Source: Stenotrophomonas nitritireducens
GTDB lineage: Bacteria > Pseudomonadota > Gammaproteobacteria > Xanthomonadales > Xanthomonadaceae
Assembly: GCF_001700965.1 (NCBI RefSeq)
Contig: NZ_CP016756.1
Span: 310,001-374,000, forward strand
Length of the DNA stretch: 64,000 nucleotides
Reading direction: 5' to 3'
Under the pieces are notes generated by a model. It was not told where the DNA came from, searched no databases, and worked only from the letters and a program-made list of their open reading frames with translations. Of this stretch, positions 9,848 through 21,498 are shown piece by piece; positions within the stretch are counted from its first letter, which is position 1; every line of letters begins with the position of its first letter. The translations under genes and the position numbers were made by a program.

Positions 9848-10996
9848 TCAGCGCACTCCAGTCTCGTTGCGCGCAATCACCAAACGCTGGATCTCCGACG
9901 TACCCTCATAGATCTCGGTGATCTTGGCATCACGGAAGTAGCGCTCCAGCGGCATTTCCTTGGAATAGCCCATGCCGCCGTGGATCTGAACCGCCTGGTG
10001 GGCAATCCACATCGCCGCCTCCGAAGCGGTCAACTTGGCTACCGCGGCTTCGGTTGAAAAGCGCTTGCCCTGCGACTTGGTCCACGCTGCGCGCAGAGTC
10101 AGCAGCATCGCTGCGTCCAGCTTGCACTTCATGTCGGCGATCTTGGCCTGGATCATCTGGAAGCTGCCAATCGGCGCACCAAACGATTTGCGGTCCTTGA
10201 CGTAGGCAAGCGAGGCTTCATAGGCGGCACGGGCAATGCCCACTGCCTGCGACGCAATGCCGATGCGGCCCGAATCCAGCAGGCTCATCGCGATCTTGAA
10301 GCCCTCGCCTTCGTTGCCGATCACGTCTTCGGCAGCGGCAACGTAGTCCTGGAACTCGATCTCGCAAGTTGCCGAAGCGCGCACGCCCAGCTTGGGCTCG
10401 GTCTTGCCACGGCCGAAGCCGGGCTTATGGGTGTCGATCATGAACGCGGTGATGCCGCGCGAGCGCTTGTCCGGGTCGGTCATCGCGAACAACACGATGT
10501 AGCGGGCCACCGGGCCCGAGGTGATCCAGCTCTTCTGGCCGTTGATCACAAACGAACCATCAGCCTGCTTGACCGCGCAGCAACGCATGGCGGTGGCGTC
10601 CGAACCGGACTGGGACTCCGTCAACGCGAAGGCGCCGATCTCGGCACCTTCAGCAATCGCACGCACATAGGTCTGCTTCTGCGCTTCGGTGCCGTAACCC
10701 AACACCGCGTTGCAGAACAGCGAATTGTTGACCGACATGATGGTGGCATGGGCCGCATCAGCCGCCGAGACCTCGATGATCGCCAGCACGCTGGAGATGG
10801 GATCCATGCCGGAGCCGCCGTATTCCACCGGCACCTCGATACCCATCAGGCCGTTCTCGCCGAGCAGGCGGATGTTCTCCAGCGGGTACTCACCAGTGGC
10901 ATCGAAGTGCTCGGCACTGGGGGCGATCTTTTCTTTGGCGATACGGCGTGCGACGTCCTGCAGCATCAGCTGCTCGTCGGAAAAACTGAAGTCCAC
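9848..10996 (-). CDS. Acyl-CoA dehydrogenase (short/medium-chain class)
   Basis: 382 aa FAD enzyme that introduces the alpha-beta double bond into acyl-CoA. The N-terminal helical domain begins DFSFSDEQLMLQD, the middle domain has the FALTESQSGSDA motif that contacts flavin and substrate, and the C-terminal domain has GGMGYSKEMPLERYFRDA and YEGTSEIQRLVIAR, with the catalytic glutamate at about residue 364. I choose the GTG at 10996 because GGGAGGGG sits five bases upstream; an in-frame ATG at 11020 lies upstream of that signal. It is divergent from the ArsR/methyltransferase regulator. Candidate substrates are branched- or straight-chain short acyl-CoAs; sequence alone does not decide. Confidence 0.92.
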   Translation of the reverse strand: MDFSFSDEQLMLQDVARRIAKEKIAPSAEHFDATGEYPLENIRLLGENGLMGIEVPVEYGGSGMDPISSVLAIIEVSAADAAHATIMSVNNSLFCNAVLGYGTEAQKQTYVRAIAEGAEIGAFALTESQSGSDATAMRCCAVKQADGSFVINGQKSWITSGPVARYIVLFAMTDPDKRSRGITAFMIDTHKPGFGRGKTEPKLGVRASATCEIEFQDYVAAAEDVIGNEGEGFKIAMSLLDSGRIGIASQAVGIARAAYEASLAYVKDRKSFGAPIGSFQMIQAKIADMKCKLDAAMLLTLRAAWTKSQGKRFSTEAAVAKLTASEAAMWIAHQAVQIHGGMGYSKEMPLERYFRDAKITEIYEGTSEIQRLVIARNETGVR

Positions 10997-11090
10997 TACA
11001 CCCCTCCCAGGGTTTATCAAGTTGCGATTGTAACCATCGCGACCCCATTCAGCCTACGCAGGATCTTGACCGGAACTGGCAATACAACGA

Positions 11091-11122
11091 AAATATCTCT
11101 ATATCGCGATAGGTAGATATTT
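11091..11122. promoter_or_regulatory. Nested palindrome, candidate operator of the ArsR-type methionine regulator
   Basis: AAATATCT (11091-11098) and AGATATTT (11115-11122) are exact inverse repeats enclosing a perfect inner palindrome TATCGCGATA. The AT-rich 32-bp element ends one base before the regulator's ATG (11124) in otherwise GC-rich DNA. Its position suits autorepression; it lies about 95 bp upstream of the divergent dehydrogenase start. Confidence 0.65.
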
Positions 11123-11123
11123 A

Positions 11124-12053
11124 ATGGATCTGGAAGACTGGTCGACCCGTCTGAAAGTGTTCGCCGATGCGACGCGCGTGCGTCTGTTGACGCTGCTTGA
11201 GCAGGAAGAACTGACCGTGGCCGAACTGTCGGCCATCACCACGCTGGCACAGCCACGCGTGTCCACCCATCTGGCCCGGCTCAAGGAAGCCGGCCTGGTG
11301 CGCGACCGCCGTGCCGGTGTCTCGGCGTATTACCGCTTTGACGAAGCCGCACTGGATTCGGCGCAGCGCGCATTGTGGCATGCCCTCAGCAGTGGCAGCG
11401 ACGATCCGCTGCTGCGCCAGGACGCCGAGCGCGTGCCGGCGGTGCTGGCGATGCGCGCGGCCGACCAGAACTGGGCCGACAGCGTCGCCGGCGACATGGA
11501 GCGCCATTACTCGCCCGGCCGTACCTGGGAAGCCATGGCGCGCAGCGCCCTGCCGTTGCTGGAAACCGGTGACGTGCTGGACATCGCCTCCGGCGACGGC
11601 GTGCTGGCCGAGCTGCTGGCCCCGCATGCAAAGCGCTATGTCTGCATCGACACCAGTGCCCGCGTCGTGGCCGCCGCCAGCGAGCGCCTGCGCAAGCTGC
11701 CGAATGTCGAGGTGCTGGAAGGCGACATGCACAAGTTGCCGTTCGCCGATGCCAGCTTCGACCTGGTGGTGCTGATGCACGCCCTGACTTACTCCAGCCA
11801 ACCGGCCAAGGCCGTGGCCGAATGCGCGCGCGTGCTGCGCCCGCAAGGCCGGCTGATGCTGTGCAGCCTGGCCCGCCATGAGCACAAGGCCGCAGTGGAA
11901 GCCTACGGCCACGTCAATCTCGGTTTCACCGGCAAGGAGCTGCGCAAGTTCGTGGAAAAGGCCGGGCTGGAAGTATCCAGTCTGGAGACCGTCACCCGCG
12001 AAAAGCGCCCGCCGCACTTCGAAGTGATCTCGCTGATCGCGCACCAATCCTGA
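11124..12053 (+). CDS. ArsR-family regulator fused to a SAM-dependent methyltransferase-like domain (SahR-like)
   Basis: 309 aa. Residues about 1-75 form an ArsR winged helix (LKVFADATRVRLLTLLEQEE, then the recognition region LAQPRVSTHLARLKEAGLV). From about residue 135 there is a class I methyltransferase fold with the SAM-binding glycine motif VLDIASGDGVLAE and motif II DTSARVV. Proteobacterial SahR regulators of the methionine cycle have this two-domain build and sense S-adenosylhomocysteine. Location 21 bp before the methionine synthase gene makes that role likely here. The ArsR metal-binding cysteines are absent, which supports a non-metal ligand. Whether the methyltransferase domain is catalytic is unknown. 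Confidence 0.85.
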   Translation: MDLEDWSTRLKVFADATRVRLLTLLEQEELTVAELSAITTLAQPRVSTHLARLKEAGLVRDRRAGVSAYYRFDEAALDSAQRALWHALSSGSDDPLLRQDAERVPAVLAMRAADQNWADSVAGDMERHYSPGRTWEAMARSALPLLETGDVLDIASGDGVLAELLAPHAKRYVCIDTSARVVAAASERLRKLPNVEVLEGDMHKLPFADASFDLVVLMHALTYSSQPAKAVAECARVLRPQGRLMLCSLARHEHKAAVEAYGHVNLGFTGKELRKFVEKAGLEVSSLETVTREKRPPHFEVISLIAHQS

Positions 12054-12074
12054 CACAAGCACCCGGCCCGCCCT

Positions 12075-13154
12075 ATGCAAGCCCTCCCCTGGCTCCACCC
12101 CGATCGCGTCCGCAAGCTGCTGGATGCCCTGGCCCAGCGCATCCTGATCATCGATGGTGCGATGGGGACGATGATCCAGCGTCACCGTCTGGAGGAAGAC
12201 GATTATCGCGGTACGCGCTTTGCCGAGGGTTTCGACAGCCAGCATGTCCACGGTGCCGGTTGCGGGCACGACCTGAAGGGCAACAACGATCTCCTGCTGC
12301 TGACCAAGCCTGAGGTGATCGCCGGCATCCACACCGCCTACCTTGAAGCCGGCGCGGACCTGCTGGAAACCAACACCTTCAACGCCACCTCGGTCAGCCA
12401 GGCCGACTATCACCTGGAACACCTGGTGTATGAGTTGAACAAGGCCGGTGCCCAGGTTGCACGCCAGTGCTGTGATGCCATCGAAGCCAGCAACCCGGCA
12501 AAGCCGCGCTTCGTGATCGGCGTGCTCGGCCCGACCAGCCGCACCGCCTCGATCAGCCCCGACGTCAACGACCCCGGCTTCCGCAACACCAGTTTCGACG
12601 AACTGCGCGCAACCTACCGCGAGGCCATCGAAGGCCTGATCGACGGCGGCGCCGACACGCTGATGGTGGAAACCATCTTCGACACGCTCAATGCCAAGGC
12701 GGCGCTGTTTGCCATCGAGGAAGTATTCGATACGCGCGGTGGGCGCCTGCCGATCATGATCTCCGGCACCATCACCGATGCCTCCGGCCGCACCCTGTCC
12801 GGGCAGACTGCCGAAGCCTTCTACGCCTCGGTCTCACACGGCCAGCCGCTGTCGATCGGCTTCAACTGTGCACTGGGTGCCACCGACATGCGCCCGCATG
12901 TGGAAACGCTGGCGCGGATTTCCAGTGGCTATGTCAGCGCGCATCCGAATGCCGGCCTGCCCAATGCCTTCGGCGAGTACGACGAGACGCCCGAGGAAAT
13001 GGCCACCACGCTCAAAGAGTTTGCCCAGTCCGGCCTGCTGAACCTGGTGGGCGGTTGCTGCGGCACCTCGCCCGAGCATATCCGCGCCATCGCCGAAGCG
13101 GTCGCCGGGTTGCCGCCACGGGCGCTGCCGCAGGCTGCGGACAAGGCCGCATGA
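12075..13154 (+). CDS. metH: Methionine synthase, homocysteine-binding half (split MetH, part 1)
   Basis: 359 aa, equivalent to the first ~340 residues of full-length cobalamin-dependent MetH. It binds and activates homocysteine through zinc. The family start motif [13 protein letters not shown] is at residue ~24, and the zinc ligands Cys265 (FNCALG) and Cys328-Cys329 ([10 protein letters not shown]) are present with the same 63-residue spacing as in E. coli MetH. It follows the SahR-like regulator by 21 bp and precedes a short SDR gene by 10 bp. The remainder of the enzyme is encoded at 13767-16601, so the two chains must associate. A two-gene MetH is known in Xanthomonadaceae. Confidence 0.95.
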   Translation: MQALPWLHPDRVRKLLDALAQRILIIDGAMGTMIQRHRLEEDDYRGTRFAEGFDSQHVHGAGCGHDLKGNNDLLLLTKPEVIAGIHTAYLEAGADLLETNTFNATSVSQADYHLEHLVYELNKAGAQVARQCCDAIEASNPAKPRFVIGVLGPTSRTASISPDVNDPGFRNTSFDELRATYREAIEGLIDGGADTLMVETIFDTLNAKAALFAIEEVFDTRGGRLPIMISGTITDASGRTLSGQTAEAFYASVSHGQPLSIGFNCALGATDMRPHVETLARISSGYVSAHPNAGLPNAFGEYDETPEEMATTLKEFAQSGLLNLVGGCCGTSPEHIRAIAEAVAGLPPRALPQAADKAA

Positions 13155-13164
13155 GGACTCCGCG

Positions 13165-13766
13165 ATGAAGAAGATCCTGCTGGTCGGTGCCAGCGGCACC
13201 CTGGGTTCGGCGGTTGCGCAGCATCTGCAGCAACAGCATCAGCTCATCACCGCGTCGCGCTCGGACCCGCTGCACAGCGTCGATCTTGGCAGCGACGACA
13301 GCGTGAGCGCGCTGCTGCAGGCCGTCGGCCCACTCGATGCCATCGTCGCCACCACCGGCAGTGTCCACTTCGGGCCGTTGTCGGAAATGAGCCCGGCACA
13401 GTTCGCCCAGGGCCTGCACGACAAACTGCTGGGCCAGATTCGGCTGGCCTTGTTGGGCCAGCAGCATCTGCGTGACGGCGGCAGCATCACCTTGACCACC
13501 GGCATCCTGACCGAACAGCCGATCGCGCAGGGCGCCAGCGCCACCAGCGTCAACGCCGCTATCGAAGGCTTCGTACGCGCTGCTGCACTAGAACTGCCGC
13601 GTGGCCTGCGCATCAACGCGGTAAGCCCTAGCGTGCTCAGCGAAGCGCTGGATGCCTACGGTGATTTCTTCCCCGGCTTTGAACCGGTCTCCGCCGCCCG
13701 CGCCGCACTTGCCTACCAGCGCAGCATCGATGGCATCGCCAATGGACAGGTTTTCAAGGTCTGGTA

Positions 13767-13767
<1 letters not shown>
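13165..13767 (+). CDS. Short-chain dehydrogenase/reductase-like protein lacking the YxxxK catalytic motif
   Basis: 200 aa, shorter than classical SDRs (~250). The Rossmann dinucleotide motif GASGTLG is at residues 8-14 and an SDR-type end of the fold is clear ([17 protein letters not shown]). Where the catalytic Tyr-x-x-x-Lys should be, the sequence reads [14 protein letters not shown], with neither residue. It may therefore bind a nucleotide without classical oxidoreductase chemistry, or use another mechanism. A good start follows GAGGACTCCGCG. It lies between the two halves of metH, ending in a TAATG overlap with the second half, so it is translated in the same operon. The link to methionine synthesis is inference from position only. 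Confidence 0.8.
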
Positions 13768-16601
<2,834 letters not shown>

Positions 16602-16609
16602 TCCTGCCC

Positions 16610-16637
16610 CTGCCAGCGGCGACAAGGCCGCTGGCAG
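16610..16637 (+). terminator. GC hairpin after the methionine operon, probable terminator
   Basis: Perfect 11-bp stem (CTGCCAGCGGC / GCCGCTGGCAG) with a 6-nt loop starts 9 bp after the metH stop. It is not followed by a T run, so termination may be partial or Rho-assisted. Confidence 0.5.
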
Positions 16638-16674
16638 CCACTATCCTGCACGCTGCATTCCTGGCCGCCCTCCC

Positions 16675-17358
16675 ATGCCTAGCCGCAACGCCGAGCTGAT
16701 CCGCAAGCATGCCGCCCCCGGCCGCATCGGCCTGTGCGGCACCGACGACTGGATAGGCAAGGCCATCCGCAAGGCGCAGGCGCCGTTGACCCAGGACGGA
16801 CACCGCAGCCTGTGGTCGCATGCGTTCCTGTTCAGCGAACAACGCCTGGACGGGCACTGGTGGGTGCTGGAATCGGACCTGGACCTGCGCAATCGGCAAC
16901 TGCGTCTGGGCGCCCAGGAAAACCGCGCGGATCGCTACTTCGACGACGAGGCCTTCCCCAACCTGGCCATCCTCGATTTCGGCCTGGACGCAGCGCAAAC
17001 CCACAAGGTGCAGATCGCCGCGCTGGACCTGCTGTCCGGCCTGTCCAGTTATTCGCTCAGCGAACTGGTCGGCACCCTGTTCGCCATGCACAGCACCCGC
17101 CTGCGCCGCCGCAGCAACCTGCTGTCCAAGGAAGGCGCCTTGTACTGCTCGGCGATGGTGCAGCACTGCTATGCGGCGGCCGGCATTGACCTGATGCCCG
17201 GCGTGCACGGCAAGAACGTCGCGCCGCAGGACATCTACAACTCGGCGCTGGGGCATACCACCCACTCGCTGATCCGTGACCTGGGCATCTCCAGCCTGCG
17301 CCGCTTCACCCACAGCGCCAAAGAGCTGCTGGACACGCCGGTCGAAGACCTGTTCTGA
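16675..17358 (+). CDS. YiiX/YebB-like permuted NlpC/P60 papain-like hydrolase
   Basis: 227 aa. The permuted order of the catalytic pair is visible: a histidine early in SLWSHAFLF (His49) and a cysteine late in ALYCSAMVQHCY (Cys158). Such proteins are cysteine peptidases, amidases or acyltransferases; substrates are mostly unknown, with cell-wall peptides or lipids proposed for relatives. No signal peptide, so probably cytoplasmic. No clear Shine-Dalgarno precedes the ATG. The neighbouring LysR gene is convergent, 12 bp away, so this gene is a single unit behind the metH hairpin. Confidence 0.75.
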   Translation: MPSRNAELIRKHAAPGRIGLCGTDDWIGKAIRKAQAPLTQDGHRSLWSHAFLFSEQRLDGHWWVLESDLDLRNRQLRLGAQENRADRYFDDEAFPNLAILDFGLDAAQTHKVQIAALDLLSGLSSYSLSELVGTLFAMHSTRLRRRSNLLSKEGALYCSAMVQHCYAAAGIDLMPGVHGKNVAPQDIYNSALGHTTHSLIRDLGISSLRRFTHSAKELLDTPVEDLF

Positions 17359-17370
17359 GCGCGGCCCGGC

Positions 17371-18255
17371 TCACGCCATTTCCTGCTCCAGCATGCGTAG
17401 CAGCAAGCCAGCCAGCACCCTGGCTTCCGGTTCCAACGCGGCACGGTGCAGCAACGCCAGTTCAATGCTGTCGATCAGCGGCAGGCCGGTTTCCGGCCCC
17501 AGTACCTTGTGCCCAGCCGTCACCGCGCGCGCTGGCAACAGGCTGATACCCAGACCATCGGCCACCGCCGACTGGATGCCGCCCAGGCTGGAGCTGGTGA
17601 AACTGATGTGCCAGCGCCGGCCCAGGGCCTCGACCGCATCGATCATGTCCTCGCGATACATGCCTCGCGGCGGAAACGCCACCAGCGGCACCGGGCTAAG
17701 AAGCAACGACGGCGCGCTGAAGCTGTCCACCCAGCACATCGGTTCGGGCCAGCACGCCACCGCCTCGCGGCTGCCGCGCCGTTGCTTGACCAGGATCAGA
17801 TCCAGCTCGCCGCGGTCATATGCTTCGGTCAACGCTCGGCTCAAGCCGCTGCTGACCTCCAGCTTGACCTGCGGATGGGTGCGGCTGAACTCGGCCAGCA
17901 TGCCGGTGGTGCGCCCGGCCGCGAAATCCTCCGGCACGCCCAGGCGTATCACCGTCGCCGCGCCCGCACCGGCCAGCACTTCGCCCAGCTGTTCGTTCAA
18001 AGCCAGCATGCGCCGCGCGTAGCCCAGCACGGTTTCGCCGATGTCGGTGGGCCTTACGTCGCGCACGCCGCGGTCGAGCAGGCGATGTCCCGCCAGCTCT
18101 TCAAGCCGACGCAGCTTCTGGCTGACGGTGGATTGGGTGGAATGCAGGCGCGTCGCCGCCACGGTGAAACTGCCGCAATCAGCCACCGTCACAAGCGCCC
18201 GCAACAGATCCAGTTCGTAATGCACCCTATTTGATTTTCCACTGATCCTTACCAT
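17371..18255 (-). CDS. LysR-family transcriptional regulator
   Basis: 294 aa (slightly less if the GTG 30 bp inside is used, giving the usual short N-terminus before YELDLLRALV). The HTH is at about residues 15-75 (SFTVAATRLHSTQSTVSQKLRRLEE, split here only in description), followed by the two-lobed effector domain. It is divergent from the amidohydrolase gene, the normal geometry for a LysR protein and its target. The likely role is control of that secreted hydrolase and itself. The inducer is not predictable from sequence. Confidence 0.9.
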   Translation of the reverse strand: MVRISGKSNRVHYELDLLRALVTVADCGSFTVAATRLHSTQSTVSQKLRRLEELAGHRLLDRGVRDVRPTDIGETVLGYARRMLALNEQLGEVLAGAGAATVIRLGVPEDFAAGRTTGMLAEFSRTHPQVKLEVSSGLSRALTEAYDRGELDLILVKQRRGSREAVACWPEPMCWVDSFSAPSLLLSPVPLVAFPPRGMYREDMIDAVEALGRRWHISFTSSSLGGIQSAVADGLGISLLPARAVTAGHKVLGPETGLPLIDSIELALLHRAALEPEARVLAGLLLRMLEQEMA

Positions 18256-18401
18256 TACATTTAATTTCTAGATGCAGAGCTGTGCTTGTAGCATCGCTGC
18301 AGAGATCAGGCCAATCCCCCGAGCGCTGCCAGCGCCCTCAGCGCGGCGCTCCAACAAGGCATGCAGTGAACATGAACACGCCGCACACCACTGGAAACCC
18401 C

Positions 18402-19853
18402 ATGAACAAAACCCTCTGCCTGCTGATGTCGGCCATGCTCGCCGCCAGTACACCGGCGCTTGCTGCCCCTTCCCGCGCTGACCTGTTGATCCGCCACGCC
18501 ACCGTCATCGATGTGGAACAGGGGCGCGCACTGTCCGGGCAGACGGTGGCCATCCGTGGCACCGACATCCTTGCCGTCGGCGCGGATGCAGAACTGGCCA
18601 AGCAATGGACGGCCACCGAGACCATCGATGCAGGAAACAGGTATCTGATCCCCGGTCTGTGGGACATGCATGTGCATTTCGGCGGCGGCCCGGCGCTGAT
18701 CGAGGAAAACAAGGCGTTGTTGCCCCTGTACGTGGCGCATGGCATCACCACCGTCCGCGACGCCTCGGGCGACCTCGCCGAGCAGGTGTTGTCCTGGCGC
18801 GGACAGATCGCCAGCGGCCAGTTGTTCGGCCCGCAGCTGTTCACCTCCGGCGCCAAGATCGAAGGTATTGCCCCGGTCTGGAAGGGCACCCTGGAAGCAG
18901 GTGACAAGGCCGGCGTGGATGCCGCGCTGGACCGCGAGCAACGCGACCAGGTCGACTTCGTCAAGATCACCGACAGCACGCTGTCGCCGGAGCTGTTTCT
19001 TTATGCCGTGGGCCAGGCCAAGCAGCGCGGCCTGCGCACTTCCGGGCATATCCCGATGGCGCTAACGGTGAGCCAGGCCGTCGACGCCGGCATCAGCTCG
19101 ATCGAGCACCTGGACTATGCCTACAAGGCCGGAGTCAAGGATGAAGCCGCCATTGCCGCCGATTTCGCCGCCGGCCGCATCGACCGCGCCGAAGCCAACC
19201 GGCGCCTGCGCAGCGGCTTTGACCGCGCCACCGCGATGCAGGCCTACGAGCGATTCGCCAAGGCCGGTGTCGCGGTGACGCCCACCCTGGACGGTGGCCG
19301 CATCATCGCTTTCCTCGATGTCGAGCCGCGTGACCAGGATCCCTATCTGGCCTATATCGGCCCCGGCCTGCGCGCCACCTATGCCTGGCGTGTGGAGCGC
19401 GCCGCCAAGGCCACACCCGAGCAAATCCAGGCTCGTCACGCGCACTACACCGAAGTAGCCGCGGTGCTGCCGATGCTGCAGCAGGCCGGTGTGCAGATCA
19501 TGGCCGGCACCGATGCAGGCTTTCTGAACTCCTATAATTTCCCCGGCATCGGCCTGCACAACGAGCTGGCGCTGTATGTGCGCGAAGGCCTGACGCCGCT
19601 GCAGGCGCTGCAGTCGGCAACCCGTGCCGGCCCGGCCTGGTTCGGCAAACTCGACCGCTATGGTGCAGTGAGCGCGGGCAAGGCTGCCGATCTGGTACTG
19701 CTGGAGCGCAACCCGCTGGAGGACATCGCCGCTACCCGCGCAATCACCACCGTGGTGATGCGCGGCAAGGTTTACGACCGCGCCGCACTGGACCGGATGC
19801 TGTCCGACAGCAAGGCCCAGGTTGCCGAGTGGAATGCGCAGGCCACCCGCTAA
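18402..19853 (+). CDS. Secreted metal-dependent amidohydrolase (imidazolonepropionase-like, COG1228 type)
   Basis: 483 aa from the ATG at 18402, chosen because it gives a clean signal peptide (MNKTLCLLMSAMLAA, cleavage near PALA-AP); longer starts at 18372 or 18282 would bury it. The metal-binding HxH is HVH at His90/His92 (DMHVHFGGG), two further histidines are in SGHIPM and SSIEHLDY, and the catalytic aspartate is Asp371 in AGTDAGF. It ends in the usual amidohydrolase barrel return (GKAADLVLLERNPLEDI). Close relatives include prolidase-like dipeptidases and unknown esterases/lactamases. Periplasmic location and divergent LysR gene suggest use of an external substrate. Confidence 0.88.
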   Translation: MNKTLCLLMSAMLAASTPALAAPSRADLLIRHATVIDVEQGRALSGQTVAIRGTDILAVGADAELAKQWTATETIDAGNRYLIPGLWDMHVHFGGGPALIEENKALLPLYVAHGITTVRDASGDLAEQVLSWRGQIASGQLFGPQLFTSGAKIEGIAPVWKGTLEAGDKAGVDAALDREQRDQVDFVKITDSTLSPELFLYAVGQAKQRGLRTSGHIPMALTVSQAVDAGISSIEHLDYAYKAGVKDEAAIAADFAAGRIDRAEANRRLRSGFDRATAMQAYERFAKAGVAVTPTLDGGRIIAFLDVEPRDQDPYLAYIGPGLRATYAWRVERAAKATPEQIQARHAHYTEVAAVLPMLQQAGVQIMAGTDAGFLNSYNFPGIGLHNELALYVREGLTPLQALQSATRAGPAWFGKLDRYGAVSAGKAADLVLLERNPLEDIAATRAITTVVMRGKVYDRAALDRMLSDSKAQVAEWNAQATR

Positions 19854-19873
19854 CGACGGCGCTGATCTGCACG

Positions 19874-19972
19874 GTAGCCCGGGTAAGCGCAGCGCACCCG
19901 GGGCTGTTCGCGCCATGCCAAGGCGACCTATTGACTGCCACTTCCCGGGTGCGCTGCGCTTACCCGGGCTAC
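19874..19972. repeat. REPIN-like doublet of the GTAGCCCGGGTAAGCGC family
   Basis: A 29-bp sequence beginning GTAGCCCGGGTAAGCGC (19874-19902) is exactly inverted at 19944-19972, with 41 bp between. It occupies most of the 255-bp gap between the amidohydrolase and the MFS gene. This is a different family from the other palindromes in the window and occurs only here. Confidence 0.9.
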
Positions 19973-20108
19973 AGGCGCTACATCGGGGGCATGAGCAGTT
20001 TTCAAATCGCTGATCCGCGAACTGCCATCAAAGGCCAGCAAAAGGCACAATAGCGGCGGCGGCAAACGCCGCGCCCCCTCTGTTGCCCAGCGCCCCCAGC
20101 GCCCATCC

Positions 20109-21284
20109 ATGACGTCCCCTGCCCTGCCATCCCGGACCGTGCCCACCGCGCGGCTGTCCAGTTTCTATTTCTTCTACTATGCCGCGCTGGGTGCGTTCAC
20201 TCCGTACTGGAGCCTGTACCTGCAATCGCGTGGCATGACCATCACCGCGATCAGCGTGATGATGAGCCTGTGGTATGCCACCCGCGTGGTTGCGCCCAGC
20301 ACCTGGACCTCGCTGGCGGCGGTATCGCCCCATCCAATACGCTGGCTGCGCATCGGCTGCGTGCTGACCATTGCCTGCTTTGCCGGCTTCCTGGTGCCTG
20401 CGCCGCAATGGACGCTGTACGCGGTGATGATCGCGTTCTGCTTCTTCTACAACGCGGTGATGCCGCAATTCGAGTCGATCACGCTCACCCATCTGGGTAC
20501 GGACAGTCATCGCTACGGCATGATCCGGGTATGGGGCTCGCTGGGCTTCATCCTGGTGGTCACGCTGTTTGGCTGGCTGATCGAGAAACATGGCGCCAGC
20601 AAGCTGCCGTGGTTGATGCTGCCATTGTTCGTATTGATGACCGGCTCAGCCTTCCTCAACCGTTATGCCCGCAACATCGGCGCGCACAGCCAGTCTGCCG
20701 GCGGCTTCTGGAGCATCGTGCGGCAGAAGCCGGTGATGGCGTTCTTCATTGCCGCCTTTCTCGAACAGCTCTCGTTCGGCCCGTACTACACGTTCTTTTC
20801 GGTCTACATGGACCAGCACGGCTACAGCACCTCGCTGCTGGGCCTGATGTGGACGGTAGGCGTGGTGTTCGAGGTTGCGGTGTTCTTCCTGATCGCCCGC
20901 TTCTTCCGCCGCTGGGATGCCAGCTGGCTGCTGATCATTTCCATGGCCAGTGCGGTGCTGCGCTGGTGGGCAACCGCGCTATGGCCGGACAACCTGCCGG
21001 TGATGCTGGTCGCGCAGACCACCCACTGCCTAGGCTTTTCAGCCTTCTTCGCCTCGGCCATGCAGCTGTTGGCACGCTATTTCCCAGGCAACCTCAACGG
21101 TCACGGCCAGGGCCTGTTCTATGGCTTCTCGTCAGGTCTCGGCGGCGTGCTTGGCGCCTTGATCGCCGGCCAGCTGTGGCAGTTCGGCGACGGCAAGGTC
21201 GCCTTCCTGGTCGGCGGCTGCTTCGCCCTGCTGGGCACCTTAATCGCCTGGTACTGGGTGCCGCCTTCACGCAAAAATCGCTGA
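20109..21284 (+). CDS. MFS transporter, HcaT/phenylpropionate-permease-like (MFS_1_like)
   Basis: 391 aa integral membrane protein with about twelve hydrophobic segments. It begins with FYFFYYAALGAFTPYWSLYL, characteristic of the PPP/HcaT branch close to LacY-type symporters, and keeps the central motif RYGMIRVWGSLGFI. It probably imports a small organic acid or nucleoside by proton symport, but the substrate is unknown. It stands alone between a REPIN on the left and about 210 bp of featureless DNA on the right (21285-21498). Confidence 0.85.
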   Translation: MTSPALPSRTVPTARLSSFYFFYYAALGAFTPYWSLYLQSRGMTITAISVMMSLWYATRVVAPSTWTSLAAVSPHPIRWLRIGCVLTIACFAGFLVPAPQWTLYAVMIAFCFFYNAVMPQFESITLTHLGTDSHRYGMIRVWGSLGFILVVTLFGWLIEKHGASKLPWLMLPLFVLMTGSAFLNRYARNIGAHSQSAGGFWSIVRQKPVMAFFIAAFLEQLSFGPYYTFFSVYMDQHGYSTSLLGLMWTVGVVFEVAVFFLIARFFRRWDASWLLIISMASAVLRWWATALWPDNLPVMLVAQTTHCLGFSAFFASAMQLLARYFPGNLNGHGQGLFYGFSSGLGGVLGALIAGQLWQFGDGKVAFLVGGCFALLGTLIAWYWVPPSRKNR

Positions 21285-21498
21285 CACGCGCCCAGTTGTC
21301 ACCGGCCAGTCCCGCAACGCCGGCAGCAACAGTGACAGCACGAAGGGATTGATAGTTGCCCTTGAAGGAATGCAGGGCCCGCGTAGCGATGCGCCTGACC
21401 CATGACCCGACGAACTCGCCGCCCCATGCACCGCACATTCGGAACAGGACGCCGCCGGACGGCTCTTGCAAGCCGTGTCCTGCGATTGACATCAAGCG

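Noticed and set aside
9848..11020. ATG start at 11020 for the acyl-CoA dehydrogenase
   Set aside because: The ribosome binding site lies downstream of it and just before GTG 10996.
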